From the NCBI GenBank assembly GCA_020746835.1, contig JAGPNK010000003.1, positions 558,001-622,000 of the forward strand: a stretch of DNA of 64,000 nucleotides, written 5' to 3'. Under the pieces are notes generated by a model, which saw only the letters and a program-made list of their open reading frames with translations, was not told the origin of the DNA and ran no database searches. Positions within the stretch are counted from its first letter, which is position 1. Every line of letters begins with the position of its first letter. Positions 32,735 to 45,334 of this stretch are shown here, in pieces. The stretch comes from Stachybotrys elegans (taxonomy: Eukaryota; Ascomycota; Sordariomycetes; Hypocreales; Stachybotryaceae). The translations under genes were made by a program, and so were the position numbers.

Positions 32735-33423
32735 ATGTCCATGTTCCCCGATCCGCGCCGTATCGTCACTGGCCACGACGACGAGGGCTATGCCATTGTC
32801 GTGGCCGACAGCCAGATTCCCTGCGTCCCCGTGCGCGTCAACTGCAACTTTGCCGAGCTGTACCAGACGCGCGAGTTCCCGGCTTCTAACGACAAGTGGG
32901 AGGATCCCATGGCGCAGGGGACGGAGAGCCTGGCCAATGCCAATGGCATCGTGTTGCGTGTCGTCGACTTCAAGCCCAACACGGAGACGGTACCGTTACC
33001 CCACCGGAGAGTAGGTTACTGGCCTCGACCGCTGACTTGTTTGTAGATGCTTCATCGGACCGAGTCGCTGGATTTCGGACTCGTGTTTGAGGGAGAGATG
33101 GTCTGGTACGGACAAGTAGACAAGCGGAACGGCCCGACCTATGCTGATGCACCTTAGTGTCCTAGAGAACGGCGTCGAGACGACGGTCCGAGCCGGCGAT
33201 GTCTGCGTGCAGCGCGGCACGATGCATGCTTGGCACAACCGCACAGACAAGCCTGCGCGCATCTACTTCTTCCTCAGCGGTACGCCTCCTCTTGCTTGCA
33301 TTGCTTGCACTGGACGTCCCTATGCTAACAATTGTGATAGCGGCCAAACCGGTAACAATTGGTGACAAGGTGCTCGGAACGACCGGCTTCACGCCAAAGG
33401 AGGTCGAGGTTCCCAAGAATTAG
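32735..33423 (+). CDS. Small cupin-domain protein
   Basis: Proposed CDS is join(32735..32989, 33047..33105, 33158..33279, 33341..33423), 172 residues. Four exons are joined by introns of 57, 52 and 61 bp, and all junctions keep frame. The cupin core reads MLHRTESLDFGLVFEGE (motif 1 with His and Glu) and RAGDVCVQRGTMHAWHN (motif 2 with His), giving a plausible metal site. The C-terminus is AAKPVTIGDKVLGTTGF. Similar fungal cupins are small cytosolic proteins often found beside secondary-metabolite or aromatic-degradation genes; the substrate is unknown. The ATG at 32735 is favoured because the next Met is three codons in and upstream frame text is not family-like. Confidence 0.85.
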
Positions 33424-34732
33424 ATTTGATTCAAAGGCGGCGCCATTAAATAGAAGCAATCAGATGAACCCCGTCATTGTCCAAGGATTGATGCACAAGC
33501 ATGCGGGCCATGCGCCTCACCTCAGCTGATCTGACGGCGCTGCCTCTTGCACTGAATATGTGATGGAGAGAGAGCGACGCCTTGTTGCCTTGTCGTGATA
33601 TCCAGTGACACGCTCACATGTGCATCAGCAATCGCTCACTGCACGAGTCAGTAGACACCCTCTATGCTGTGTTTTAGAAAGGATCGTGATAGGCAGCAAT
33701 TGCACTGAGATGCATTACTGCCTAATCCAGCCGCAGTACCATGGCCCACTATCAAGCTTATTGCGGTATGGATGTGCAAAGGTTACTCGACTCTCTACTA
33801 TGGTCAGAATCGGCTCATGTAAGCTGGAAGTCTGGCGTGGGTTAATGCACAAAGGCACCGAAGGCGGCCCTCTTGCCAAGAGCAAGAACGAGTAGGATGA
33901 TTTGTCCGCTTTTGGTAACATTACAACAGCTTTCACAACACAGGCCCTCTGCGTCATATGTAGCTCGTATGTACGATGCTGTTATTGTGATCCATAGTCA
34001 CCAAAAGTAGTCTTAAGGATCTACTAGGTCGATGCAAGGTGTGACAGGTCGCCTGCGGTCCAATGATGGCCACAGCGGGCAAGATCGGCTAGGGTCCTGG
34101 TTGAGAGAATGTGGCATTCCTCTGAACTGCAACTTCGTGCTACTCTCAGGAGTCAGAGCTGACCACATCATGCAGCTGTCAGCTTACAGGTATCAGCTAC
34201 AATCCTTTTGTCCGTACCATTTAGCCAGATGAGTGAGACAGCCCGTTTTCAGGGAGGCTCTGATGACCATGAGAGCCTATCAGCGCGCAGAGACCTGTCC
34301 CTTCCAGGGGCTGACGAATGAGAAGAGTTTTCATGTCGCATTTCAAACATGCATTGTTCCCAGAATGTAATAGGGAGGGGCATTTCAATATGTAGCGGCT
34401 TGAACACCTGATGCTTGTTTCTGCACTCTTGCGGATACGGCGGCTCCAGTCTCGTCTCGGCACTGGAAGAGCCGCCGCCAACTCTCTAGCACACCGTTTC
34501 TGCCCGCCCCGTCCTGCATATTATCTGCGTAGAGCCTTGCCAAAGGGGGGTAATAATCGAGCCAAACAGTAGTAGACGTCTGACTCAGCTAGAAAATGAG
34601 GCTCAAATGCATGTAGGAGCGGGTATTGATAAGTAATTGCCTCAGCCCCAGCTCCATAGCACGCACCCGTTCCCCAACGAAGAGCAGCGTCTGCACAGAA
34701 TCCTATCCGCTCTTCACAAGTACATTCAAGCC
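33424..34732. other. Intergenic region upstream of the NLR gene
   Basis: This 1.3-kb spacer precedes the NLR. No coding sequence or repeat is supported. Confidence 0.45.
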
Positions 34733-37700
34733 ATGGCTTCTAAGCCAGCAAAGCTTCCGTCGCCCAAGTTGGGTTTGGATGTGATTCTAAACCCTGAACA
34801 TCCCACCGTTGAGTATGTAAACTCCTTCCCGTTCTCGCGGCCTCCCTTTAACGTTGCGTAGCATCGTGGCAATTCACGGGCTTGGCGCCAATCCAGAAAC
34901 GAGCTGGGAATACAAAGAAGAAGACGGCAAAGTGTTCAACTGGCTCATTGACCAAAATGGGCTTAAGAAAGACTTTCCTCGGGCCCGCGTGCTGCAATTG
35001 GCCTATGGGTCTGCGTACAGGGGTGCTTTCAAGATGAAGCAGTACATGAGTAATCTCGCAGAGGAGCTCCTTAGCTTGTTGCAGCTGAATAGAGAGGTAC
35101 CGGCAGGGCTTTGGGCCAATGTTGGTTCCCGGCTGACTGGTAATAGCAATCCCCACGGAGAGCTCTTGTCTTGCTTGGCCATAGCATGGGTGGCATTCTC
35201 ATTGCGAAAGCGCTATGTATCGCTGACGAGAGCCGTCAGAGGTACCCAGACATGTACGAGAGCTTCGCAGGCTGTCTGTTCTTTGGCACTCCCTTCAACG
35301 GTACACCAGTCGCTGAGATTGCAGTCGAATGGTCAAAGATCCACGAGGAATCTGGCAAAGCAATCCAGTCCACTCTTTTGCCACTGCTAGAAGAAGGGAA
35401 TGAGAACTTGCGAGATTTGAAGCGCGCTTTCCTTACTTCGGCAGGGAAACTGGCACAAAAAGTCAACCTTCATTGCTTCTACGAAGAACTTCAAACAAAC
35501 TGGGACAACATTATCAACAAGCTCGCAAACCAAGAGTTTCCAGAAAACCTTCTCTCAAAGCTGGGCTCCAAGGTCTGTTCAACCTCCAAAACAAGCTGTA
35601 GAATAGCCATTAACATGCACCCTAGCCGTTGCGAGACTTTGTAAGCAGAGACTCGGCTACTCTTTCTGGCTACGGCGAGACAGGCTTGACCAAGGCTCAC
35701 AGGGATCTCGTCAGATTCACAAGTTTCAAAGATCCCCAGTATCAGAAAGTCAGAGAGCCACTCAAGCACATTGTCCAAAACGCCCCGCGCATCGCAAGAG
35801 GGCGCTTCAACTGCACCCGCCAGACGGCAATTGACCGAGGTACTTTGAGCAAGGTGCTAATAAAGCTAGAAGGAGCCGATCCCAGGAACAAGTATGAGCT
35901 CTCGCTGCGCCAGGTTCCCCCCAAACCTTGGATTGTGGATGCGCAAGAGTACAAGAGTTGGCTGAACCCAGATAACCCAAAAATTGACTCTTACATATGG
36001 ATCTGTGGATCAGAGGGAACAGGAAAGACCACGGCCGCAACAGCTGCTATACAGAACATTCAGTCAGAGATTGAAGAGGCTGAGAGACAAGATCCGACCG
36101 GTCAGCCACAGCTTCTAGCTTACTTCTACTGCGATCAAGTCCCTGGCTTTTCAACAGCAGAAGATGTTCTCAAGTCGATCCTGAAACAACTTTGCCAGCA
36201 GCAGGAGGTCCTCGCAACCTATGCCAAGACATTCAGCACAGAGGTCAGCGCGGGCAAGAAGTCGGCAAGCATGAGCATAGAGCTGCTTTGGCAGTGTCTG
36301 AGAGACATGCTCACAGAAGGCTCCATGGGTACGATGCATTTTGTCATCAACAACATACACGACCTGCCAGAGAATGAGGCGTCGACCCGAAAGCTACTGT
36401 TATTCATCCGGAGCGACATTGAGAACGGCCAGCAGGAGGAAAGGAGACGTGTCTCCACCAGATGGTTCTTCACGAGCCGAGACCGAAGATCCATTAGGAA
36501 ATGCATGGAGGCAGACTCCAGGGTGCAATCCATCGATCTCAAGGGGGAGAAGTACAGACACAATCTGCAGCTCGACCTAAAAAACCATGCGTGGACACAG
36601 GTTGACGAGCTCCAGAGGCTCAAGAATTACAGCAAGGCCATCACTTATTTTGCCGGGAGTGTCATTGGAAAATTCGCTGAAGATACAAAGTGGATAGACG
36701 TTGCTGTTGTGCGTCTAGCAGGTTTACCTACAGGATCGAATGATGTCCTCATTCGAAAGATGCTTGAGCGCGCACCACAGGACTTTAGGGCACTCCTCGA
36801 TGAGACTTGGACATCGGTAAGTAATGCCCGATGGCAGTTGACTCTTGTGGATCGAGCTTCTGAAGAGTGCATACCTGACAATACAAAAGATACTGAAACC
36901 AACAACCGATGGCATTGAGTCGATCAAAGAGCTACTCAGGGCGCTGATACTTACAAGCGAGGCGCCTACAGAGGGTGAACTACTGGTGTTGACTGGCTCC
37001 TCGCCAGATAGCAAGGAGGACCAAGAGAGTCTTCGACGGTTGATAGAAAAGTGCAAGCCTATGCTGATCCTTCCTACAGTGGGCACAAATTGGAGAGTTA
37101 CATTCGTCAATGAAGACGTTGAGCGACACCTCCGCGAGAATGCCGAGAAGCTTCTGAGCCTCGAGAAGTACGACATTAAGCTGCAGCACGGAATACTTGC
37201 CATGAGATGTTTTGGCCACGTGCTCGATCGGCTTTCCAATGCGGAAATTAGCGCGATGGAGACGATGGGGGAGACTATCCCTGTGCAAGCAAATGCCGAA
37301 AGTGACGAAACATCGAACGTGGCTACAGTTCCTACAGGAGCCGAGCAAGAGAATCTCATGGACAGTGAGTTGGATAACTCTGACGACGAGACCTCCAAAA
37401 GCGAGACACAATCACCGCCATGGCTACCACTGCCATACGCTACGGTGTATTGGCTATACCATGCAAGCCAAGCAACGCCCGACGTTGCACAGCGATTGTG
37501 CTCTGAGGGTGAAGCATTTTGGAAGTCAAAGTCAACGATTAGGGAGAAGTGGCTGCTTGAATACGAGAAGAAGACGAAAGATTATACCTCTCGCGGCGTT
37601 GCAGTAGACGGTCTGAACGCTCTTCATGTGGCAGCTACCGTGGGATTCCCACATCTTGTCGAGTATCTACTCGAGAAGGGACACAAGGAGGACATTCACG

Positions 37701-39680
37701 AGTACGATTCATTGATTAACCAGCCAGTGAGTAAGATACAATTCAGTACATGTGAGCTTGACTAATCATTCAACTCGTTTGACAGCTCCATCTTGCCGCT
37801 GCCTTTGGCAACACAGAAATGGTCGAACAGCTGCTTAACAATGGTGCGTTAGTTAATGCCGCAGGACCGGATGGCAATGATTGCACACCCCTTGCCATGG
37901 CAGCTCTAGCAGGAGAGGTAGGGGTCATGTCGACGCTGATTGCCCACGACGCAAACAAGGATGCAATTGATACCTCTATCGGGCCTGTTGTAAACGGCGC
38001 GATCATATCCGGAAATCCCGAGGCGGTGAGGAAGCTCATTGAAGAGGGTGTCGAGCTTACTTTCGAATGCGATGCAGGCCATCAGGATCAGCAGAGCGAA
38101 GACCCTGAAGAGTCGCCATGGCCAGCTCCGTTGGCCTTGGCAGCGTTGATATCGGATTTATCCATGTTCAGTGCTATTCTGGAAGCAGGCCGCAAGTCCC
38201 TGACCCCGAGCGATTACGCCAAGGCCCTTGAATACGCCTCGATATCCGGCAGGGTCGAGATTCTGGAGAAGCTCCTCGGCTACGAAGAGCTTGAGGAGAG
38301 CTGCTTCCAGCGTTCGTTGGATGCAGCCACCAAGGAAGAGAATTGGGATGTGATCCCTCTGCTTCTAGCAAATTGCAAGAGTCTGGATTGCGATGGGGTT
38401 TTCAGGACCGCTGCTACGGGAAGAGACAGTCAGGTCAAGATTCTCATGGAGTGCTGGGAATACAAGGGGGAAACAATCTCCCAGGACCTCCTCGATTCTT
38501 GCCTATACACAGCAACTGACTTTGAGAAAAATGAGACGGTCATCAAGCTGTTGGAGTTTGGAGCCGACCCCAATGCGGCTGGCGAAGAGTAAGTAAATGC
38601 GCCATAAGATGGTGAAAACACTCGCTAATGCAAGATAGATATGGAAATGCTCTGACCGCCGCTTGCCATGACGGGACTACCGAGATTGTCCAAGCGCTGC
38701 TCGACAAGGGAGCGGACATCAACGCGCCAGAAGGCTATCCGCTGCAAGCAGCCGCAGCACAAGGGCATCTTGAGGTTGTCAAGTTACTCGTGGAGCGTGG
38801 TGTATCCATCGATGGCGACAGCGAGAAGCACGAGTCGCGAAGAGCACTCCAAGCCGCTTGCGACAAGAGCCATCTTGACGTTGCCAAATTCTTGCTAGAT
38901 AGTGGTGCCGACGCCAATCTGGGAGGTGGCCGGTTCGATCGACCCATCTTTGCAGCGATATGGGAAAACAACACAGAGTTGCTTCACAGACTGCTTGAAT
39001 TCGATGGTCTCCAGCTCGACATTTCAGGCTCCGAGTTCAACACGACGCCACTGCATCTCGCCGCTCTCTTTCTCCCAAGGGATGACGTCAAGTCAGTACT
39101 CGATGCAAATGTGCCTGTCAACATCACCGATCCCGCCGGTGATACGGCACTCATGGCTGCAGCTATGACTGGAGATCATGAAACACTAATGCTTCTGCTG
39201 GAACACGGGGCCGACTTTACGATTGAAAATAAGATGGGTATGACGCCTCTGAATATCGCTGCGCAGCTGGGCCATGGCGAGTGTGTCAGAATGTTGGCTG
39301 CACGTGCATCTGCAGTCATCTCAAAATTGAAAGAGGCTGCAAGTGAAGGTGATGAAACCGCGTTGAAAGTGATAGAATCGGAACAGGAGACACGGTCTGA
39401 ATGCATGGCAAAGGAGCCCCTGAAGGTGTTTGACACCTTTGAAGAGCTTGGCAAATTCTATGGAACTTTGGACTCTACTGATGATGGGCATGCTTCCTCG
39501 GGTCCGTCCAACGAGGGCCACCCTGTTCCAGAGCCAAGGGACAATAACGGCTCTATGCAGGAATCATCCGATGAAGGTCAGTGTATGCCGAAGGAGAGTG
39601 GTAAAGCTTGCTCTTTACCAAGCCAGACTGAGGAGGGCGACACGTTGCTGGCATCGGGGGATGAAGATGGGTTATTATAA
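34733..39680 (+). CDS. Fungal NLR: alpha/beta-hydrolase (SesB-like), NACHT, ankyrin repeats
   Basis: Proposed CDS is join(34733..34812, 34862..35096, 35147..35572, 35626..36816, 36866..37726, 37786..38588, 38639..39680), 1,545 residues; all six introns (49-59 bp) keep frame. Residues about 25-290 form an alpha/beta-hydrolase: VDIVAIHGLGANPETSW, the nucleophile elbow LLGHSMGG (residues 114-121), FFGTPFNGTP and the histidine segment AHRDLVRFTSFKDP. A NACHT-type NTPase follows with P-loop GSEGTGKTT (about 375) and sensor FFTSRDR; the Walker B position reads HFVINNIHDLPE, where the family has VIDALDE. From about residue 800, ankyrin repeats continue to about 1440, then an acidic Ser/Glu-rich tail. 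The 36817 intron could instead end at 36856. Such proteins are thought to act as intracellular sensors in heterokaryon incompatibility or immunity, with the hydrolase as effector. Confidence 0.9.
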
Positions 39681-39849
39681 GAGGTAAATAATAAAGATAG
39701 TTCTTAGTAGGTTTTATTATAATATAGGTACGTCGGCCACTCGCCCACTCGGCCAGTCGGCTACCCTGTACGACTGACGATGGCCTCGTTGTTGTTCTTC
39801 TCTACTGTTTACGACTGCATTGGTTGCCGGGGCACTAGGCACCACCTTT

Positions 39850-39990
39850 ACTGTTTATTTGCTCTCTACTGCTTACACCCTATACTGCACACTCTTTTCC
39901 TTATCATATAAATAAAAGGATTTTATAATAAGGAAAAGAGTATATAGTATAGAGTATAAATAGTAAAGAGTAAGTAAATAAATAGTTAAT
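39850..39990. repeat. Foldback (long imperfect inverted repeat) with C-to-T asymmetry
   Basis: The left arm (about 39850-39912) contains TGCACACTCTTTTCCTTAT and pairs with the right arm (about 39918-39990), whose reverse complement has TATATACTCTTTTCCTTAT. Arms align over about 60 bp with a few small gaps. At most mismatches the left arm has C or G where the right-arm complement has T or A, the direction expected from repeat-induced point mutation. Confidence 0.75.
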
Positions 39991-40063
39991 TAAGTATATT
40001 TTAATTAATTAAAGGTACTCTATAGTTTAATAGGATCTAAGGCTAAGGCTTATCGGCAAATAC

Positions 40064-40311
40064 CCCTTTAAGTGTCATAAGGGAGCAAGCCTGTCACTAA
40101 CAGGGATATTAGCCAATGACTAAGAAAGAAGAGAGAGATACTTAGTATTACTACTATATCTCCTCTTATTTCTAAGTACTTATAGCTACCTACTTAGTAC
40201 CTTTCTAGTCTTGCTAGCTAGGCTAGCATTACTGTAACTTTGGTGTACGTGGGGGCTGATTCAGCAACTGTGGGGCTTATACAAGCTTGCTCCCTTACGA
40301 CACTTAAAGGG
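40064..40311. mobile_element. MITE-like element, 248 bp
   Basis: Terminal inverted repeats of 27 bp (40064-40090 and 40285-40311) start CCCTTTAAGTGTC and differ at one position. The element is flanked by a 4-bp direct repeat, ATAC, at 40060-40063 and 40312-40315, which reads as a target-site duplication. The interior is AT-rich and non-coding, so it would need a transposase from elsewhere. It sits about 380 bp downstream of the NLR stop and 460 bp upstream of jip5. Confidence 0.85.
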
Positions 40312-40773
40312 ATACAGTAACGGTCATGTCGGACCTAATGGGCGCCTTTGCCGCCAAGCCGTTCCGCGGGCTGGGCATGGAGCTGGCCGAAAGCCGTACA
40401 TGGCTCGCTTGCTGGCTGCTGCCGGGGGTGTCGCATGAGAAATGAAGAAAAGACGCAACGCAATGGATAGGTAATTCCCATTGTTGACTCGGCGAGTCGA
40501 TTATGCATATTTTCATGCCATTGATCGATGATGTGCAGAGGGCGATGTAAATGGAGTGGGTTGAGTGATGGTAATGCCATCATTTAGCGCTGGAAGGTGG
40601 TTATCGATAAGGCAGCTCCCGCCCTCCATTTATTTTTTTCTCCCAGCCTCACATCGGAAACCCTACCATTGTGATGGGATTTGCAGCCAACCAAACGAGG
40701 ACCAAGCTCTGCCCCGTGGCAGAAAAATAAATCCATCATCCCTACGCCGCCTGCGGTCTCTCAATCGCCCATC

Positions 40774-42108
40774 ATGTTCGAGAACCTGTGCTCCCTGCCC
40801 CTGCAGGGCGACGTCTTCACCACGGCTCTTCACCCAACCGAGCCCGTCCTCACCGTTGGCCTTTCGAGTGGCCATGTCGAGACGTTTCGCTTGCCCACCT
40901 CGAGCTCCGAGGATGAAGAAGCCGATGGCGACACCAGCATTCTGAGCGACGGCAAGGGGACAATTGAGTCGCTGTGGAAGACGAGACGACACAAGGGCAG
41001 CTGCCGAGCTTTGGCCTACGCCCATGACGGAACAGGTACGCGAATTGAGCACGTCTTTGCTTTGCTTCCCTGGGCATGTCGCTAACGCTCCCCAGCGGTG
41101 TATTCTGCAGGCACCGACTCGCTTGTTAAGCAATTCGACCCCATGACCGGCCGAGTCGCGAGCAAAATGGCCATCCCCAGTACGACCTCGGTGCCCGATG
41201 CGCCCACGCTCCTCCACGTCCTGAACCCCCAGAACCTTCTGCTAGCCACCGATTCCGGCGCTCTCCACATCATCGACCTCCGAGACGGCGCCCCCAGCGC
41301 GAAGCCGCAGCAGACACACTTCCCACACTCTGACTACGTCTCCTCCATCACTCCCCTCCCGCCAACGGAGCACAGCACCAGTGGCTTCTCCAAGCAATGG
41401 ATCAGCACGGGTGGCACAACTCTGGCCGTCACAGACGTCCGACGGGGCGTGATTGTGCGTAGCGAGGACCAGGAAGATGAACTGCTTGCCTCGTGCTTCA
41501 TCCCCGGCCTGGGACCCAAGAACAACCGCAACAATGGCGTCCTTGCGATTGGCTCTGGTTCGGGTGTGCTGACGCTCTGGGACAAGGGTGCCTGGGACGA
41601 CCAGCAGGAACGCATCATTGTTGCCGGCGGAAAGGGCGGTGGTGAGAGTATCGACGCAGTGGCTCTGGTGCCCGAGGCTATGGGTCTTGGAAAGAAGGTG
41701 ATTTGCGGCGTGGGCGACGGTACACTGCGGATAGTGGATGCCGCTCGCCGAGAAGTGGACACGACCGTCTTGAGACACGACGAGGCCGAGGGCGTCATTT
41801 CGGTAGGCTTCGACTGCCACAACCGACTCATCAGTGCGGGCGGCTCCATTGTTAAGGTGTGGGAGGAGCTTTCTGAGCTTCAGGGCAACGACGACGAGGA
41901 TGAGGACGATACGGATGACGACAGTGATGAAAGCGATGATGGCGATGACGACGAGGGCAAGGGAAAGCGGGCCGCGGATAGCGACAGTGACAGCGACAGT
42001 GATGATGAAGAGTCCAAGCACCAGGCCAAGCGTCGAAAGGATGTCAAGAACAGCAAACTAGGAGCCATGGGCGCGCATGGCATTCTTGGATTCGATGGCC
42101 TGGACTAG
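40774..42108 (+). CDS. jip5: WD40-repeat ribosome-biogenesis protein JIP5
   Basis: Proposed CDS is join(40774..41035, 41096..42108), 424 residues. The 60-bp intron (GTACGC donor, GCTAAC branch, CCCAG acceptor) joins DGTA to [15 protein letters not shown]. The N-terminus [10 protein letters not shown], followed by [18 protein letters not shown] and [11 protein letters not shown], is characteristic of JIP5. Six to seven WD40 blades can be placed, e.g. [17 protein letters not shown] and [14 protein letters not shown]. The C-terminal 90 residues are a long Asp/Glu-rich tract followed by basic KRRKDVKN, as in nucleolar JIP5 proteins. Known yeast function is in 60S ribosomal subunit assembly. Confidence 0.93.
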
Positions 42109-42356
42109 CCGTGCCTACATATCTCTCATTGATACCCACAAGCCGCAGAGTCTGGCATGCATGTAACAAATATACCCAAACAGAGGGTGCTTCTTTTTTT
42201 CCCCAATACACAAACAATACTGTTGGAAACTATACTTTTCTACTAAAACAAGAAGCAGGATATCATTTCATCATTACCGCCCATGTATTCATAACCGACT
42301 CGTTGCCCAATTCGCTCAACACGCTTTCCAAACCATGTATTTCTTGTTTCTCGCCC

Positions 42357-44169
42357 TTATGCCAACTTCTGTTCCTTGCTCTCGCTGTTCTGACGGTCGT
42401 CGCTGTCGCTGCGCACCTCCTCGACCGTCTCGACGTTCATCTCCTCGATTTCCTCGGGCAGGATGAAGTTGAGCAGGGTGCAGACCAAGGCGCACACGGC
42501 GAAGCCCGTGTTCATGACGAGGACAATGGCGTCGAGGAAACTGTTCAGGCCACTGTTGTCCCCCTCGTAGGAGAAGACGCGGCTGAACCAGTCGGGGAAG
42601 AGCGTGGCGGCGAAGCCCAGGGCCAGGCCGGCCGTGACGATGAAGCGGCTGCGTCGCGAGTTGAGGCCGGCGCCGCGCGAGGTGATGGCCATGCCGGAGG
42701 CGGCGACGGCGGCGAAGAGGAACGTCGTCATGCCGCCAAGCACCGAGGCCGGGATGGCGACGAGGGTGGCGCCAAACTTGGAGAAGATGCCCATGATGAT
42801 GAGGAAGAAGCAGCAGGCGTAGCCGGCAGAGCGGGCTGCCACGCGCGTCTGGGCGATGACACCGTTGTTCTGGGCGAAGCACGAGGCGGCCGTCAGACCC
42901 GCGAGGGCGCTGAAGATGGAGGAGAGACCGTCGCTGAGAACACCGCCCTGGATGCGCGTCTCGTAAATCTTGCCCGAGACCTCGAGGCGTGAGACGTCGC
43001 AGGTGGCCGTGATGTCACCAATGGCTTCGATGGCGCACAGGACGTAGACGGCCAGGATGGGGAGGACGGCGGGCGCGTAGACGCTGAGCGGGAAGGTCTC
43101 GACCCAGAGGAAGCTCACGGCAGGGGCGTCGTCGATGCCGCTGCGGTCAAAGTAGCCGGTGGCGGCGGCGATGATGCAGCCGACGAGCAGACCCCAGATG
43201 ACGGAGGTAGACTTCATGATGGGGGAACCGAAGCGCTCGCACAGAATGATGCCGGCAAAGACGGAGAAGCCAAGGCCGATGTACTCGGGAGATCCCCAGG
43301 GCAGGGCATGGGGGGCGGTGATGTCCGGGCAGCGGGCGAAGAACTCGGGCGGGCTGAGGTTGGAGCAAAGGCCGCTGCCGCCCATCCAGTTGCGGAAGCC
43401 GCTCTGGATAAGCTTGACGCCGATGAGCATGACGGTGGGGCCGCTGACGATGGGAGGGAAGATGCGGAGCAGGGTCTGGGGCGGGATGAAGCTGATGAGG
43501 ACCTCGAGAAGGGCGCACACGGCCGAGGTGCCGATGAGGGCGCCGTAGCCGCGCGGGCAGGGGAGCGGCGTGCCGTCGGCGTCGGAGGGGCAGTAGCCGT
43601 TGTCGTACATTTGCGCGAGGACGCCCTGGAGAATTGTGTTAGTCGAACGGGCTGTCGATTGCGAGGGACGTGGATGTTTTCCTTACCTGTCCGACGGGGA
43701 GGATGGTGAAGGAGATGCCGAGGACGCTGATGACGCCGGTTCCCAGGTAGTACGGCGTCTTCCAGATATGGAACCTGGTGATCTGCACGGCGCTCATGAT
43801 GCCGCTGACAATCAAGGAGGCCGAGACGAGATAGCGCTGCTGCTCGGGCAAGAGATTGGCGCCGCCGCTGCCGCTGAGGATGATGCTGGGGGTGATGACA
43901 CCGGCCAGCATGGCGAGGGAGTGCTGGAAGCCGAGCAGCAGGGCCAGCAGCAGGGGGAGGCGGTCGTTGAGGCCGAAGAAGGGCTGGGGCCGGAGGTCGC
44001 GCTTCATGAAGGGCAGGTTGGGCATGAAGAGGAAGGCATAGTCGTAGTCGCCGACGAGGCCCTCGCGCGTGGTGAGGGCGCGACGGACCGAGGCGAGGCG
44101 CTGGGCCAAGGTCTTGCGCGGGGGCGCGTGGGCGGGCGCGATGCTCTGGGGGCCGACGTCTTCATCCAT
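42357..44169 (-). CDS. Uric acid/xanthine permease, NAT/NCS2 family (UapA-like)
   Basis: Proposed CDS is complement(join(42357..43625, 43687..44169)), 583 residues. NAT proteins import purines with protons across the plasma membrane. The family QH motif is in LLGFQHSLAMLAGVITP, and the NAT signature reads QNNGVIAQTRVAAR, close to the QNNGVIALTR form of Aspergillus UapA. About 12-14 hydrophobic segments are visible. The 61-bp intron (GTAAGG, CTAAC branch, CTCCAG) falls after ILPVGQ and the protein resumes GVLAQMYDNGYCP. The C-terminal tail is acidic and charged, consistent with a regulatory cytoplasmic tail. Substrate choice between uric acid/xanthine and other purines is inferred from the UapA/UapC resemblance. 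Confidence 0.93.
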
Positions 44170-45334
44170 TTCGAAGAGATTGATCTACCTGGGCGAGAGA
44201 TGGAGGAGGTGGTAGAGGAAGAGGAAGGGCGGATGGTGGTTTGGCGATGGACGGGGAAACCATTGGAGTGGCGATGGCCGTCCCCGGACTCTTATACCAA
44301 TTCCATCCCAGCCCACCTACACACCTACACGAGCGATAGGAAGCTCTTATTTTTTTGCCATCAAGTCATAGATGGGAGGGATGCTTATCAGTGGGTCGCA
44401 TCCCACGCGCGACGCTGCTTGCCATGCCAATGGTAGCGGCCCGGCGTGGGAGGGGATCCCCGGTCCAGCCCCAGCACGGTGATAGATAGAACACCATCTC
44501 TCTTTGCACGGTTTCAGCTCATCGTCGGGGCCGGCCGCCATGGCCTGGCCTGCGCTGGTTCTAGGCGCTGACGGGCTGCGCCGGTGTGAGCGTTGCGTCT
44601 GTCTGCCGTCTGCCGCCGTCGCCGTCTGGATGCTTGCCGTTGTCCGTCGATGGATGGATGGATGCATCTTTTTCACCCTATCTTTCCCTCCTTCCATCCT
44701 CCCATCCCCGTCCATGTCTGTGGTTCTCCGCGGACGTGGTTTTATTTTATTTCCTGACGCCGAATTCCGGTGCTGATGCACACACACACACTGATGGACG
44801 CGAAGTCTGCTGTCTGTCTGACGATGCTTGGATCATCACGATTAGAGACGAGCTGAGTTTAGCTCCGATAACAGCACCCTGCCTATGGGGCCCAGGCTCG
44901 ATTAGATGCCGCTTGGCGGATCGTTATCACGGGCCTTTGCGCCGATGAGTTTTCATTGATAACTCGATTTTTCTTGGCCCTTGATTAAGGTTGGCTGGCA
45001 CGAGACACGATTCGGACGGCCGGCATCCCCGCATAATTGTCTGCCACCATGGACGGAACCGTTCCGAGTTCGGTCGCTCGCCAATAACATCGCCATGAGC
45101 CGCTGTACGGGTAGGTAAAACGCTAAAATAGAGTGCAAGATTTACACATCTCTATTACATATAACGAATCTAAGCCTACTACAGATAGACCATATCTACT
45201 GCGTCTAAGCACATCGAAATGTAGATTTCGTAGTTATTTCCAAAAGGAACCTCTCAATTGCACCGGGCAGCCCATGCTGCCTACCGTAGAAGGTTGATGC
45301 CAGCCAAGAACAAGACGTGGGCATCCGATGCCCA
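44170..45334. other. Intergenic region
   Basis: The permease promoter lies at its left, with a TATAAG-type element near 44292-44297 on the minus strand. A short GATG/GGAT tract is at about 44650-44665. No gene is supported. Confidence 0.5.

Larger units (their letters stand above)
39681..40773. other. Repeat-bearing intergenic region
   Basis: This spacer between the NLR and jip5 is AT-rich in its first half and contains the foldback and MITE described separately. No gene is present. Confidence 0.6.
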
